Shown here: positions 12,660-21,699 of the stretch, in pieces | Layout: the number at the start of each line of letters is the position of its first letter | Numbering within the stretch: position 1 is the stretch's first letter | From: Ampullaceana balthica | Lineage: Eukaryota > Mollusca > Gastropoda > Lymnaeidae | Reading direction: 5' to 3' | Length of the DNA: 64,000 nt | Assembly (NCBI GenBank): GCA_944989445.1 | Contig: CALYLW010000012.1 | Span: 723,001-787,000, forward strand | The notes under the pieces: generated by a model | Told to the model about the DNA's origin: nothing | Seen by the model: the letters and a program-made list of their open reading frames with translations, nothing else | The model's database searches: none | Program-made: the position numbers and the translations under genes

Positions 12660-13332
12660 GATTTTGTTTATTTTAGAAAGCAGCGCACTAAATTACTGCA
12701 CCAAAAATAACCATTTTGGAACGTTCCTCATAAAATTGTTCAATCATATATATATGTACGCTCAATTATGTAGCGGAACGCTGAGGGACATCACTCTGCT
12801 TTTTTTTTAAATTGGATAATCATTTTGGTTTCCAGATTAACATTAAACACCCTCCACACTATTATTAATAATTAAACAATTTCATGCGGACGTTTGATAA
12901 GAGGTATTATTGGTGCAGTAATTTGGTGCGCTGCTTTCTAAAATTACTTTAAAAATCGTGTGGTGATTAGCACTGTAAAAAAATATTATAAACATACTTT
13001 GTGTACATTTCAGGAATATTTCGTATTTATCATATACGGATATGTTACTTGGGCTTTTGCACATTTATAAGATAATTTGTGTACATTTAAGAAAGTTTAA
13101 TATTACGTATTTATTATACAAGGACAAGTTAGTTGGGCTTTTGAAAAAGGTGGGCGCCGTAGGCGCCCTTAAAAAGGGGGGGCGCCGCAGGCGCCACGGC
13201 GCCGCAGCACAAACTAGTATGATAATAAATGAATCAAATAAAAATAAATGAAAGTTCTGTATTACATTATTTTTAAATCTGATGTGTATTTATTTTGAAA
13301 ACTTCCGTCATTTTTGACGGGTGATACACTAG
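12660..13332 (+). mobile_element. non-autonomous Helitron B with two successive 3' ends
   Basis: The right part carries the shared Helitron subterminal region (TATTTATTATACAAGGACAA, then GTTGGGCTTTTGAAAAAGG). It is followed by GGCGCCGTAGGCGCC-type hairpins and CTAG at 13214-13217 before T. A second candidate end follows at once: the perfect hairpin CCGTCA/TGACGG near 13306-13321, then CTAG at 13329-13332 before T. The left part contains ATTTTAGAAAGCAGCGCACT, shared with Helitrons C and D. The 5' terminus is not defined, so the start is approximate. Confidence 0.65.
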
Positions 13333-13634
13333 TCTACAATATTTGTTAGGCAGTGGTGGTTCTTTAATCAGGAAAATTAGAAATGAAGCTATTGAATAGT
13401 TTTTGAGTAAGCCAAATGAGCTATGACGGTCCTTTGTGCTTTTATATAGTTTCAATATGACAGTGCTCGGAGTTAAAGTACCGCGTTTTCAGTTTAGCAA
13501 TGTTGAGCCTATAGCAAAACTTTATCTTGAAGTTATTATTTTTTTAATGTACTTTATAGTCTTTGCAATTTTTTTTTCCCCAATAATTTTGAATTTAATG
13601 CTGTGATAGGCTTTAGGCAAACGGCAGAAGAAAA

Positions 13635-13985
13635 CAAACCCGTAAAGACGAAAGTTTTTCACTATAATTACTTTAAATATGAGATGCGATCGATACTTAT
13701 CGGGAAAATATTATAAAAGAATGTTCAAAGTAATACGCACTGCTACAGACTAGCATAAACATTTTCAAACTACATAGCCATACAGATAGATAATCTAAAA
13801 ATTCATTAATTTAATTACAGTACATTCGATCTATCTGAAATTTTGATAGATCATTTTCATCGTGCCACAAATCTGTCTGCAAATATTCAGCTTGATAGGA
13901 TACCGGGAAATGGGTTTAAAATCGATCCAAAGTTTTTACGGCAACCAAGCAGACGCTACGAGTTGATATAAAGGATTTAAAAATA
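13635..13985 (+). mobile_element. dispersed short element D-family, copy 2
   Basis: It starts AAACAAACCCGTAAAGACG, includes GTTTTTCACTATAATTAC and the AATACGCACTGC-type motif, and ends GAGTTGATATAAAGGATTT. It is shorter and more diverged than the other copies. Non-coding. Confidence 0.65.
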
Positions 13986-15234
13986 GTAGAATGTCATAAC
14001 GATGGAAAAAAACACTTATATTTAAACAAATATGGTGAGTATACATTGTTATGGGCAGGATTCACATTTTAAGGCTTAAGAGACGCAGAGAATTAGTGGA
14101 AAGAAAATAAACGTTAGCCTTTAATCGCAGAAAATGTGCAATAGCAGTTTTCTGGCAAATTATTTCTTTAATTAAAAAAAAATATTTGAAATTAAATTAA
14201 CGGGCTTTTCAACATGATCCTGCCTATAAAAACTAATTAGTGGAGAAAGGACGAAGAATGGGCAAATAAGCTCAGAAGAATGGAATTGAAGTGTAAGAAA
14301 TTGTTGTTCAAAAACTAAAACTGTAATGGGATACTGGAACTATGTAAAATGTTGCACTTGGCTAATGTAATACCATATGAAGTCAATGAACCAAATGATA
14401 AATTGACAAATTTATGACATCACTTGGGGAAGGGAGGGGGCATTAAGTAAGAACAAGTTAAAAACATCGCCCGGTGGTGGCCGACTGTCCAAAGCTTCTG
14501 GGGAAAAGCTGTAAAAATGATGTATTGTTAGGCGATGAAGAAACGGAGCTATTTAAGCTGCAGTCCTGGGAATAGAGGACTATGTTTGGCTCTGAGATCC
14601 TATACTCTCTATACTCTTACGTCTTACCAATCAACTAGTTCACTGAAGGAGATTTCTCTGGTAAGCTACAGTAAAATGTTTTATTTCTTGTGCAATACAG
14701 TAGCATGTTTTTTTTAAAAATCAGGTAACATACGGTAGCATGTATTTTATCAGATACATGAAACTCCTTTTTCAGGTCAGATACAGTAGTGTCTTTTATC
14801 AGGTAATATAAAGTAGAGCATTTTATTTAATATGTTAAGCCACAGTTAATGTTTAGTTATTTTTTTTAATCAAATCCTAATAGTGTATTGGCTAATCAAT
14901 TTTGACACAAAGGTAAAATCAGCTTAACCAGTACAATGTATCCTTTTTTGTAGTTAGGAATATTAATTTTCTAAAATCATTTACCTGAGTTTATAATATG
15001 CAGACGTGTCCCTAAAAGACAAACTTAAAAAAAAATAAGCAAAATCAAGAAAGCTATTCCACTTAATTGTTTTACCAGAAATGTATCAATGGAACAATAC
15101 ACAGGTAACTACATTTGATGCACGTAGAAGACCGATTATTTGTGAAGACAATGGCAAATATTGTTTAGAGAAGAAGAGTGTTTTATTTACACATGCTTGG
15201 TATTTTTTATCTTTTGTGAATGAGACAATAATAA
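13986..15234. other. unannotated stretch with a degenerate tandem repeat
   Basis: No gene is supported. At about 14655-14840 a degenerate repeat recurs four or five times around TCAGGTAACATACGGTAGCA and TTTTATCAGATACA-like units of roughly 35-45 bp. Confidence 0.5.
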
Positions 15235-15749
15235 GAAAAACCCGTAAAAAACCAAGTTTTTGACTATAAATCCTTTATGTACGAGAAGAATTTAAAAGAA
15301 TGTTCATTATAATACGCAGCGCCAGACCATCCAGAAATACAAAATTGCAGTTGTGTCGTAAAACATGTTTAATATAATGCGCACCGATCAGGAATATGTT
15401 TATAAAAAGAGCTGTCAATAAAATACGCACCTTATTGCGCGACAGAAAGGATGTTCAATATAATACGCACCGCGACGCTCTATCTAAAAAAATAGCATGA
15501 TACATAGGAATAAATAAAATAATCTAAAAAATCAATAATTTAATTACGGTACATGCGATCGATCTGAAATTTTGATACATTGTTTTTATCATCGGTACGA
15601 AACTGCCTGCAAAATTTCAGCTCGCTATCTTGCGAGCAAGTGGGTTAAAAATCGATCAAAAGTTTTGGCGACAAGCAAGCAAGCAAGCAAGCAAGCAAGG
15701 TCGGTCGGTCGGCCGCAGACACCACGAGTTAATATAAAGGATTTAAAAA
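15235..15749 (+). mobile_element. dispersed short element D-family, copy 3
   Basis: It starts AAGAAAAACCCGTAAAAAAC and GTTTTTGACTATAAATCC and ends GAGTTAATATAAAGGATTT. Four spaced AATACGCACC-type motifs lie between 15310 and 15475. The hairpin arms GAAATTTTG and CAAAATTTC lie near 15567 and 15610. CAAGC and CGGT microsatellites precede the 3' end. It is about 98 percent identical by eye to the copy at 36528. The short open frame across its 3' end comes from the repeat and occurs in both copies. Confidence 0.8.
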
Positions 15750-16137
15750 CATGGATTTTCTGTACATTTATTTAGTAAATCGCAGACACTTTGCGATTAA
15801 ATGGTAAAAAGGGTTAATAATTCTTCATAGGGCTTTGGTATTTCAAACTCTTTTAATATACTGTGTAAAAAAAATTGAAATGGTGTAATAATGCAGCTTG
15901 AGTGTTTCACTTCAATGGATTTTTTTGGAAGATATATAATACAGCTCTGTTGAATGTTAAGAAGGAAAAAATGGATTATAAAAGAATGAAATGGATTTTT
16001 GGTAGGAGTAATATATATTTTGGCGTTAGTGGGGAACTAACTGGTGTTCACATTATTTATAAACGTTTGACGTTTTGATCCGCAATTTTATTCGTAAGTG
16101 CATGTGCCATACAAATAAATAAATAATAAAATAAAAT
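15750..16137. other. unannotated stretch
   Basis: Nothing recognisable was seen between two D-family copies. Confidence 0.5.
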
Positions 16138-16705
16138 AAAAACCCGAAGAAAACAACGTTTTTGACTACACATAATTTATGTACGAGACATAACTAAAAG
16201 TATGTTCATTAAAATACGCAGCGCACGACAATACATAAATCCAAAATTATAGTTATGTCTCACGGGAAAAGGGTTATAAAAATATGTTTAATATAGTGCT
16301 CACCACGAGACTTACTAGCAATTGCTAGCATTTACATTTACAGATCCGAAATATATTTTTTAAAAGTTTCGTCAATATAATACTTACCGCATCGCGCGAA
16401 TCGAACATGTTAAAAAGGTTGTTCAATATAAAACGCACCGCGACACTCTAGCACAAAAATTAACATACTACATAGAGATAAATAGAGATGATCTAAAAAT
16501 TCATTAATTTAATTAAAGTACATTCGATTGATCAGAATTTTGATAGATCATATTTATCACCAGCACGAGTCTGCCTGCAAAATTTCAGCTCGCTAGCATA
16601 CGAGGAAGTGGGTTAAAAATTGATCCAAAGTTTTTTCGGCAAACAAGGAAGGTATCGAGCAATGAAGCAGATGACACGAGTTAATATAAAGGTTTAAAAA
16701 CGCAC
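16138..16705 (+). mobile_element. dispersed short element D-family, copy 4
   Basis: It starts AAAACCCGAAGAAAACAACG and GTTTTTGACTACACATAA and ends GAGTTAATATAAAGGTTTA. It has the same internal AATACGCA-type motifs and the CAAAATTTCAGCTCGC arm near 16577. It is diverged from copies 3 and 5. Confidence 0.7.
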
Positions 16706-17054
16706 AATCTTCAATGTCACTTACTCTAGCTTAGCCACTGTCAGAATGTCACTGGCTTAATTTAAGCTAATCTCATAGCAATGCAAATTAATGAATAATC
16801 AGATACGCAATTTAAAAGCAGGAATGATAAAACTAAATCCAAAAATTAGTGTATTTTAGATAAATGCGGTGTCGCGATTCCGGTAACAAACGGATAGTAG
16901 TCTCTGAAACGTACAGATTTAATAAATAAAACGGATTTTTGTATAAGCTGTGTAAACATTATTTTATTCACTCGTTTGCCGTGAAACATTGGCTACTGTG
17001 TAAATGAATCGATCTTGACTAAACTAGTTACTTGAAAACGCGAAGTCAGTTATT
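16706..17054. other. unannotated stretch
   Basis: No feature supported. Confidence 0.5.
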
Positions 17055-17758
17055 AATATACTATAGGGCATTCAACTTATAATTCCCATACCTTCATAAC
17101 CGGGTGCCCTTGACCTCTTTCTTAAAAGTTTAAGACGTTTTCGTTTTCACATGATCTTTACAAATATTGACAAACAAATATATCCATCATGATCTAGATT
17201 GAAATAAACAGGTGTTTTGAACTTGACAACTTACACCGATTGGGCCAGGGGGCCCTTATTGTCACTTTTTTCCCACTATTTAAGCTACATACATTTAATT
17301 TTATTCATCCGATCGCCGTTTAACTTTGTGAAGTGGTTGATTACAGTCCCGCGAAGGGTTCAGGCTAAAATGGATGTGTTTTGTTTATTAAACTTTGTAC
17401 ATAAACACTTGATGGCTCATATTTAAAAACAATAGGCTATTGAAACCCTGATGTCCAAAATTTAAGGTGGTTTCATTATGAAATTATACGCGTAACGGTT
17501 GTAACGTTCGCCATCGTTCACATGTCAAACTTTCTTATTTATGGCCCCATCTTCATGAACTTTGGTAGGCGGCTTCCCTGCGCTAACCTAAACCGACCAA
17601 CGTACGTATTTCAGCGGTATAACCCCAATGCTGGTCGCCATATTCAACTGTCTAAAGGTCTTTATTATTTTTAAAACCATCTTAGAGAAATTTGTACGAG
17701 GGCTCCAAATGGTAACTGAATTCTACTTCAACGCTGCACAGCGCGGGTATTTGTCTAG
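17055..17758 (+). mobile_element. Helitron E-type 3' fragment
   Basis: The right end reads CGCTGCACAGCGCGGGTATT with a GCTG/CAGC-type hairpin, then CTAG at 17755-17758 before T. This is close to the 3' end of Helitron E at 52697. The body near 17165-17260 (TATATCCATCATGATCTAGA, then CAGGTGTTTTGAACTTGACA) matches Helitron E near 51845-51920. The 5' end was not found, so the start is approximate and the copy may be truncated. Confidence 0.65.
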
Positions 17759-17880
17759 TTAATATTACATTTATAGTTACATTCATGTGAAAAAAAAGGA
17801 AATGTTAGCAAACTCTTGGGACTTTAGAAAAAAAATCACCTCAAAACAGCCAACTCAATAATATATCTTCTTATCTCCCC

Positions 17881-17882
17881 AG
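17881..17882 (+). promoter_or_regulatory. 3' splice acceptor of the peptide-precursor exon
   Basis: A pyrimidine-rich run (CTTCTTATCTCCCC) leads into AG at 17881-17882, six bases before the ATG at 17889. This implies an upstream non-coding 5' exon that I could not locate. Confidence 0.65.
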
Positions 17883-17888
17883 CCCAAG

Positions 17889-18155
17889 ATGTCAGGCTCA
17901 CTTTGGCTGCTTGTCCTAGTCATTCTGGCACTGTTAAGCAATGGCCGCGCCTTCCCGTCGTCCCTAGAGGAATCCTACCAGACGGACCCCAAACTGTCAG
18001 TCGACTCGGCGTCGTACCCAGGCGTAATTCTAAGAGCTGCTGAGGCCCCCCTCAGGGAGCTGCTCCTGGAGGCGCTTCTCAACGATAACAAGCCCGACGA
18101 GGGGCGTAGGGAGAGGCGTCAGTCCAAGTACTTGATTAGTGTTACCGGCAGATAA
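17889..18155 (+). CDS. putative secreted neuropeptide/peptide-hormone precursor (88 aa), last exon
   Basis: The ATG follows directly on a good splice acceptor. Residues 1-21 form a signal peptide with a leucine/valine-rich core and a likely cut after the Ala at 21. Residues 22-72 are an acidic spacer with an amphipathic stretch around APLRELLLEALL. Then comes a polybasic run RRERR (73-77) and a last segment QSKYLISVTGR (78-88) before the stop. By the usual rules for such precursors, cutting after the basic run, cyclising Gln78, trimming Arg88 and using Gly87 as amide donor would release a nine-residue amidated peptide. There are no cysteines in the precursor. I do not recognise the family; processing is inferred. 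The gene is GC-richer than its surroundings and stands alone among transposons. Confidence 0.7.
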   Translation: MSGSLWLLVLVILALLSNGRAFPSSLEESYQTDPKLSVDSASYPGVILRAAEAPLRELLLEALLNDNKPDEGRRERRQSKYLISVTGR

Positions 18156-18213
18156 CTCAAAGGGAGAGGTGCCAGTCCAAGTACTTGTTTAGTGTTACCG
18201 GCAGATAACTCCA
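18108..18213 (+). repeat. 53-bp tandem duplication of the peptide-encoding cassette
   Basis: Unit 1 (18108-18160) encodes the polybasic site, the terminal peptide and the stop. Unit 2 (18161-18213) repeats it with few changes. The period of 53 is not a multiple of three and unit 2 lies past the stop, so it is not translated with the precursor. In its own frame it still reads QSKYLFSVTGR then stop, but the Arg before Gln is replaced by Cys. Confidence 0.85.
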
Positions 18214-18312
18214 GAATGTGTTCAATCACTGATTTACACTATGTACATGAAGAGCTTGACTTTAACGATTGCTGTTTGATTTTATTGTTATTTCATTTTT
18301 ATTGAAATAATC

Positions 18313-18318
18313 AATAAA
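18313..18318 (+). terminator. poly(A) signal AATAAA of the peptide-precursor gene
   Basis: A canonical AATAAA lies about 160 bases after the stop, followed within 12 bases by a short A run. This supports a terminal exon. A perfect donor-like CAGGTAAGT follows at 18361, so an alternative longer transcript cannot be excluded. Confidence 0.6.
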
Positions 18319-18349
18319 TTTTAAATGAAAAAAAAACTTGTGAGAGTTA

Positions 18350-18555
18350 ATTATGTATTACAGGTAAGTACCATAAAAAAAACTAATCAAAACATTTGTA
18401 TTTTTAGACGGTGAGCAAATTACGCCAAAGTAACAACAGAGATAAAGTTGACATAATATAATATTGTTTAGCTCAGTACGATAATTTCGTCTTGATACGA
18501 GTATATAATTTTTCAAAATTATGACAAATAATAATTTTTTTTTAAACTAACCAAC
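18350..18555. other. unannotated stretch downstream of the peptide gene
   Basis: AT-rich; holds the donor-like CAGGTAAGT and nothing else that I can support. Confidence 0.4.
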
Positions 18556-18950
18556 AAAAAGTGAAAGATCCAAACCACCAAAATAATTATTAAAAACCAA
18601 ATGAAACGCATCAAATATAAACTTAAATACGGGTTATAATATCTTAAATGTAAATATATTAGCAATGTCTGTTTAATTGATCCCTTCTATTCCTTTTTTA
18701 GATCATATTTTTTAAAAAGGTCGGGTGGTTGATAAATAATAAAAAGACACACACATTTTCAAACCACTGACATAATTATTAAAAACGAGGGAAGTACATA
18801 AAATATAAAATTAAATATGGTATATAATGCCTTAACTGTAGATAAATTAACAAAGTCTGTTTAATAGATCCCTTTTATTTCTTTTTTCATTACTTTTTTT
18901 TTAAAAAGGTCGCCTTGTGGATCAATAATAGAAAGACACACGCACACAGA
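18556..18950. repeat. imperfect tandem duplication, about 200-bp unit, two copies
   Basis: The block starting CAAACCACCAAAATAATTAT and ending near AAAAAGACACACACA is followed by a diverged second copy starting CAAACCACTGACATAATTAT. Both contain GTCTGTTTAAT and GATCCCTT, and both end in AAAAAGGTCG and GACACAC. No coding signal. Confidence 0.75.
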
Positions 18951-19679
18951 TAGTGAATGAGAGACAAATAGAGAGAGAGGAATGGAGAGGGAAAGAGAGA
19001 GAGAGAGGTGGGGAAGGAGAGACCGAGAGATTGGTCAATTCTTTTAGATAATGGGTAATAATTACACTATCAGAAGTATTTACTTTTACCAGGAGTTGTC
19101 TCTCCTAGTAGTGTATTTGAATTCGTCCGATATTTCGGTTTAGTACGATAAATTTTGAAAAGCTGTGTCTAAGTTAACCCCTATATACAATGTACATTTG
19201 CCATGAATTTCATTTATGTTCACTCAATAATAAATGGAAGGTCAATATCATAATGTACATATTCTGTGAAAAAAGTTGCTTTGTTAAAAGATAAAATCTA
19301 AACCCTTTGAAGGCCTGTTATTATTGAAATAATCTGACATATACTGATAAGATTTGGTGAAGAACAATTAAAAGTAAATGATGAATTATATATTTGAGAA
19401 GAGAATCCATTTTTTTAAAGGCAGATATTGAACGTAGTGAATTTCGTCCCTGTGCCACGTGTGAATACGGCATCAAGGCAGCATAAATAGAAGGAGATGA
19501 AGTTTTAGATCATTACACACAAGACTATGATTTCTTTGGAACGGAAAATGGCACTTATGATCAAAACACTTTATCATTCATTTTTAGACGGGAATGTAAA
19601 GATTAACTTCGTTGTATCGTGAAAAAATGTTTTATTGTCATTTTTAGATACACAAAATGATCTCAACAGTAAAACAAAA
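18951..19679. other. GA-rich run, then unannotated DNA
   Basis: A GAGA-rich simple repeat lies near 18955-19030. The stretch 19060-19215 is distantly similar to 21290-21425 (both hold GTATTTGAAT, then TACGATAAATTTTGAAAAG or TACAATGAATCTTGAAAAG). No gene. Confidence 0.5.
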
Positions 19680-20667
19680 TCTATATATATAATTCTCTTC
19701 GTGGTCGGACCCTGCTAGACACCAAGCTGCAAGTATGTTCAACAGATACTAATTTTAGAAAGCAGCGCACCAAATAACTGCACCAATGCATCAAAAGGTG
19801 TGCAAATTAAATATGCACTGTAAAAAATGACGTCATTGTTTTCGCTGATATTTTAATTTTGTAAAAAGGGAACAATGTAAAAAGTTATAAAATACTTTTT
19901 GTACATTTCAGAAAGTTTAATATTTCGTATTGATCAAACAAGGACAAGTTAGTTGGGATTTTGAAAAAGGTGGGCGCCGTAGGCGCCCTAAAAAAGTGAA
20001 TTTTTTCAAAATAATTAGATTTTAGCTGAACACATCCGTCATTTTTTACGGGGATACGGTGGTCGAAGTGGCAGCGCGCTCGACTGGCGTACCGATGGTC
20101 ACGGGTTCGAATCCATGGCAAGCCAAGTATTTGTTCCCAGGGCCTAGGGCGTCCCCGAGTCCACCCAGCTTCGAGTGGGTACCTAACACTAGTTAGGGAA
20201 ATAAAAGGCGGCTGGGTAATGCGTGGAACTCTTATAGCCGTGGCCTGTGAACGCTGCATCACTTGCCGAAATCAACTGTTGCCTTGCAGATGGTCTTGGC
20301 TGACCAAAGGCTATGGAAGCACATCCAGATAAAACAGCAGGCTGAAGTCGGAGACCACGGGCCAATTGGCGCAAAACTCGTCGGCACGCAAAACTCAACT
20401 CAAAATTGAGAACAAAGAAGAAGAAAAACAAGGACAAGTTAGTTGGGATTTTGAAAAAGGTGGATTTTTTCAAAATAATTAGATTTTAACTGAACACATC
20501 CGTCATTTTTTACGGGTGACACGCCGCGGGTATCTCCAGAGTTCCTTCTTTTCATTCACTCAAAGTCGTTTGCCCAAACCCACCACATTTTGACAACTGT
20601 GTCTTTCAGGAAGTCTTCACCCGTCACTAAATCATTAGCGGCGTATGCTACACCGCGGGTCAGCTAG
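19680..20667 (+). mobile_element. non-autonomous Helitron C carrying a SINE
   Basis: The 5' end TCTATATATATAATTCTCTT at 19680 follows an A. The 3' end is CACCGCGGGTCAGCTAG, with CTAG at 20664-20667 before T. Both ends are nearly identical to Helitron D at 31957-32462, which fixes the boundaries. Inside are a GGGCGCCGTAGGCGCCC hairpin (near 19972-19988), a CCGTCA hairpin present twice (near 20036 and 20500), and a SINE at 20054-20427. No Rep/helicase gene. Confidence 0.85.
20054..20427 (+). mobile_element. tRNA-derived SINE (copy 2, different 3' tail)
   Basis: The A-box-like TGGTCGAAGTGG is at 20060-20071 and a perfect B box GGTTCGAATCC at 20104-20114. The head and centre match SINE copies 1 and 3 up to about ATCACTTGCC near 20260. 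After that the sequence is unrelated to them and lacks the LINE-A-type tail. It ends in GAAGAAGAAAAAC. It is inserted in Helitron C, between two imperfect copies of an approximately 95-bp Helitron segment. Confidence 0.85.
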
Positions 20668-21699
20668 TGTTTTTATATTTAGACACCAAATTGAATTACG
20701 TTATGATTAAATATGATTTCATCCTGGAAACATTTTCAAGTAGATATTTCTTTTAATTAAATTTGTATAAAACAGTATTAGGTTGCTGGACTGATATTCG
20801 TTGCATGTCATGTAGTTCAGGTTTAATTTGTACAAACGTAATAAAGGCAAACTCCGTGCCCGAGATTTTTTTTAAAAAGTTCTACTTTTAATGCTAATCC
20901 AAATTAATTTGTGTAAACTTGTCATTGCTTAACAGACCGGCGTGTATATCTCTGATCTATGGATGTCGTAAATTTTTTATTTATGGTTGGCATTTTTAGT
21001 TGTCTTGTAGTCGCCAAAGTGCCATATTTGCCACACGAGTTTAATAAATAAACCGTAAGAGTAGAACATACCCTATAAGCAGCTTTTCTTATGATACCAG
21101 AATAATCTAATTTCTATCACTTTGGACAGTGTGTGAGATTTTACATAAATGTATACAGTTCTTCATTAAACGTTAAGTAAAAGGGAGAAGTAGAGATAGA
21201 TAAAGAGAGAGAGAGAGAGGGGGAGTGGGGAAGAGAGGGTGACAGGAAACTAATTACATAATGAGAAGAAAATGCGTGATTTTTCATTAATTTATCAAAA
21301 GTTGACTCTCTTCGTTTTGTATTTGAATGTGTTCACTATTTATATAGAGTACAATGAATCTTGAAAAGTGATCAGTTAAGTTAGTTTTAATAAACAAACA
21401 CCATTTTCTGTGCATTTCATTCCTGCTAGTTTAGTTAGTTTGATTCTGGGACGGAACCTAAACTCTGAGGAATGTTAATTTGTTTAAACTTGTCTTTTCT
21501 TAACAACTCTCTGATCTACGAAAAGCTTAAGAATCTTTTTCATTTGCTATTATACTTAACAATACTTTCAAGCTTCTCTCAGTTTGTTTGTTTTTTTCTT
21601 CTTTTTTTTTCGATCTATAATGGTTTGGACCTTTATCCTGATTCAAAAAGATATAAACGTTCGTACACTTTTCCTAACTCGATGACAATAAAATATGTT
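20668..21699. other. unannotated stretch with a GA-rich run
   Basis: There is a GAGAGA-rich stretch near 21185-21240. The region 21290-21425 resembles 19060-19215. No gene is supported. Confidence 0.5.

Noticed and set aside
20060..20114. Possible genuine tRNA gene
   Set aside because: A and B boxes are present, but there is no proper cloverleaf acceptor stem, and the same head precedes the SINE body in two other places.
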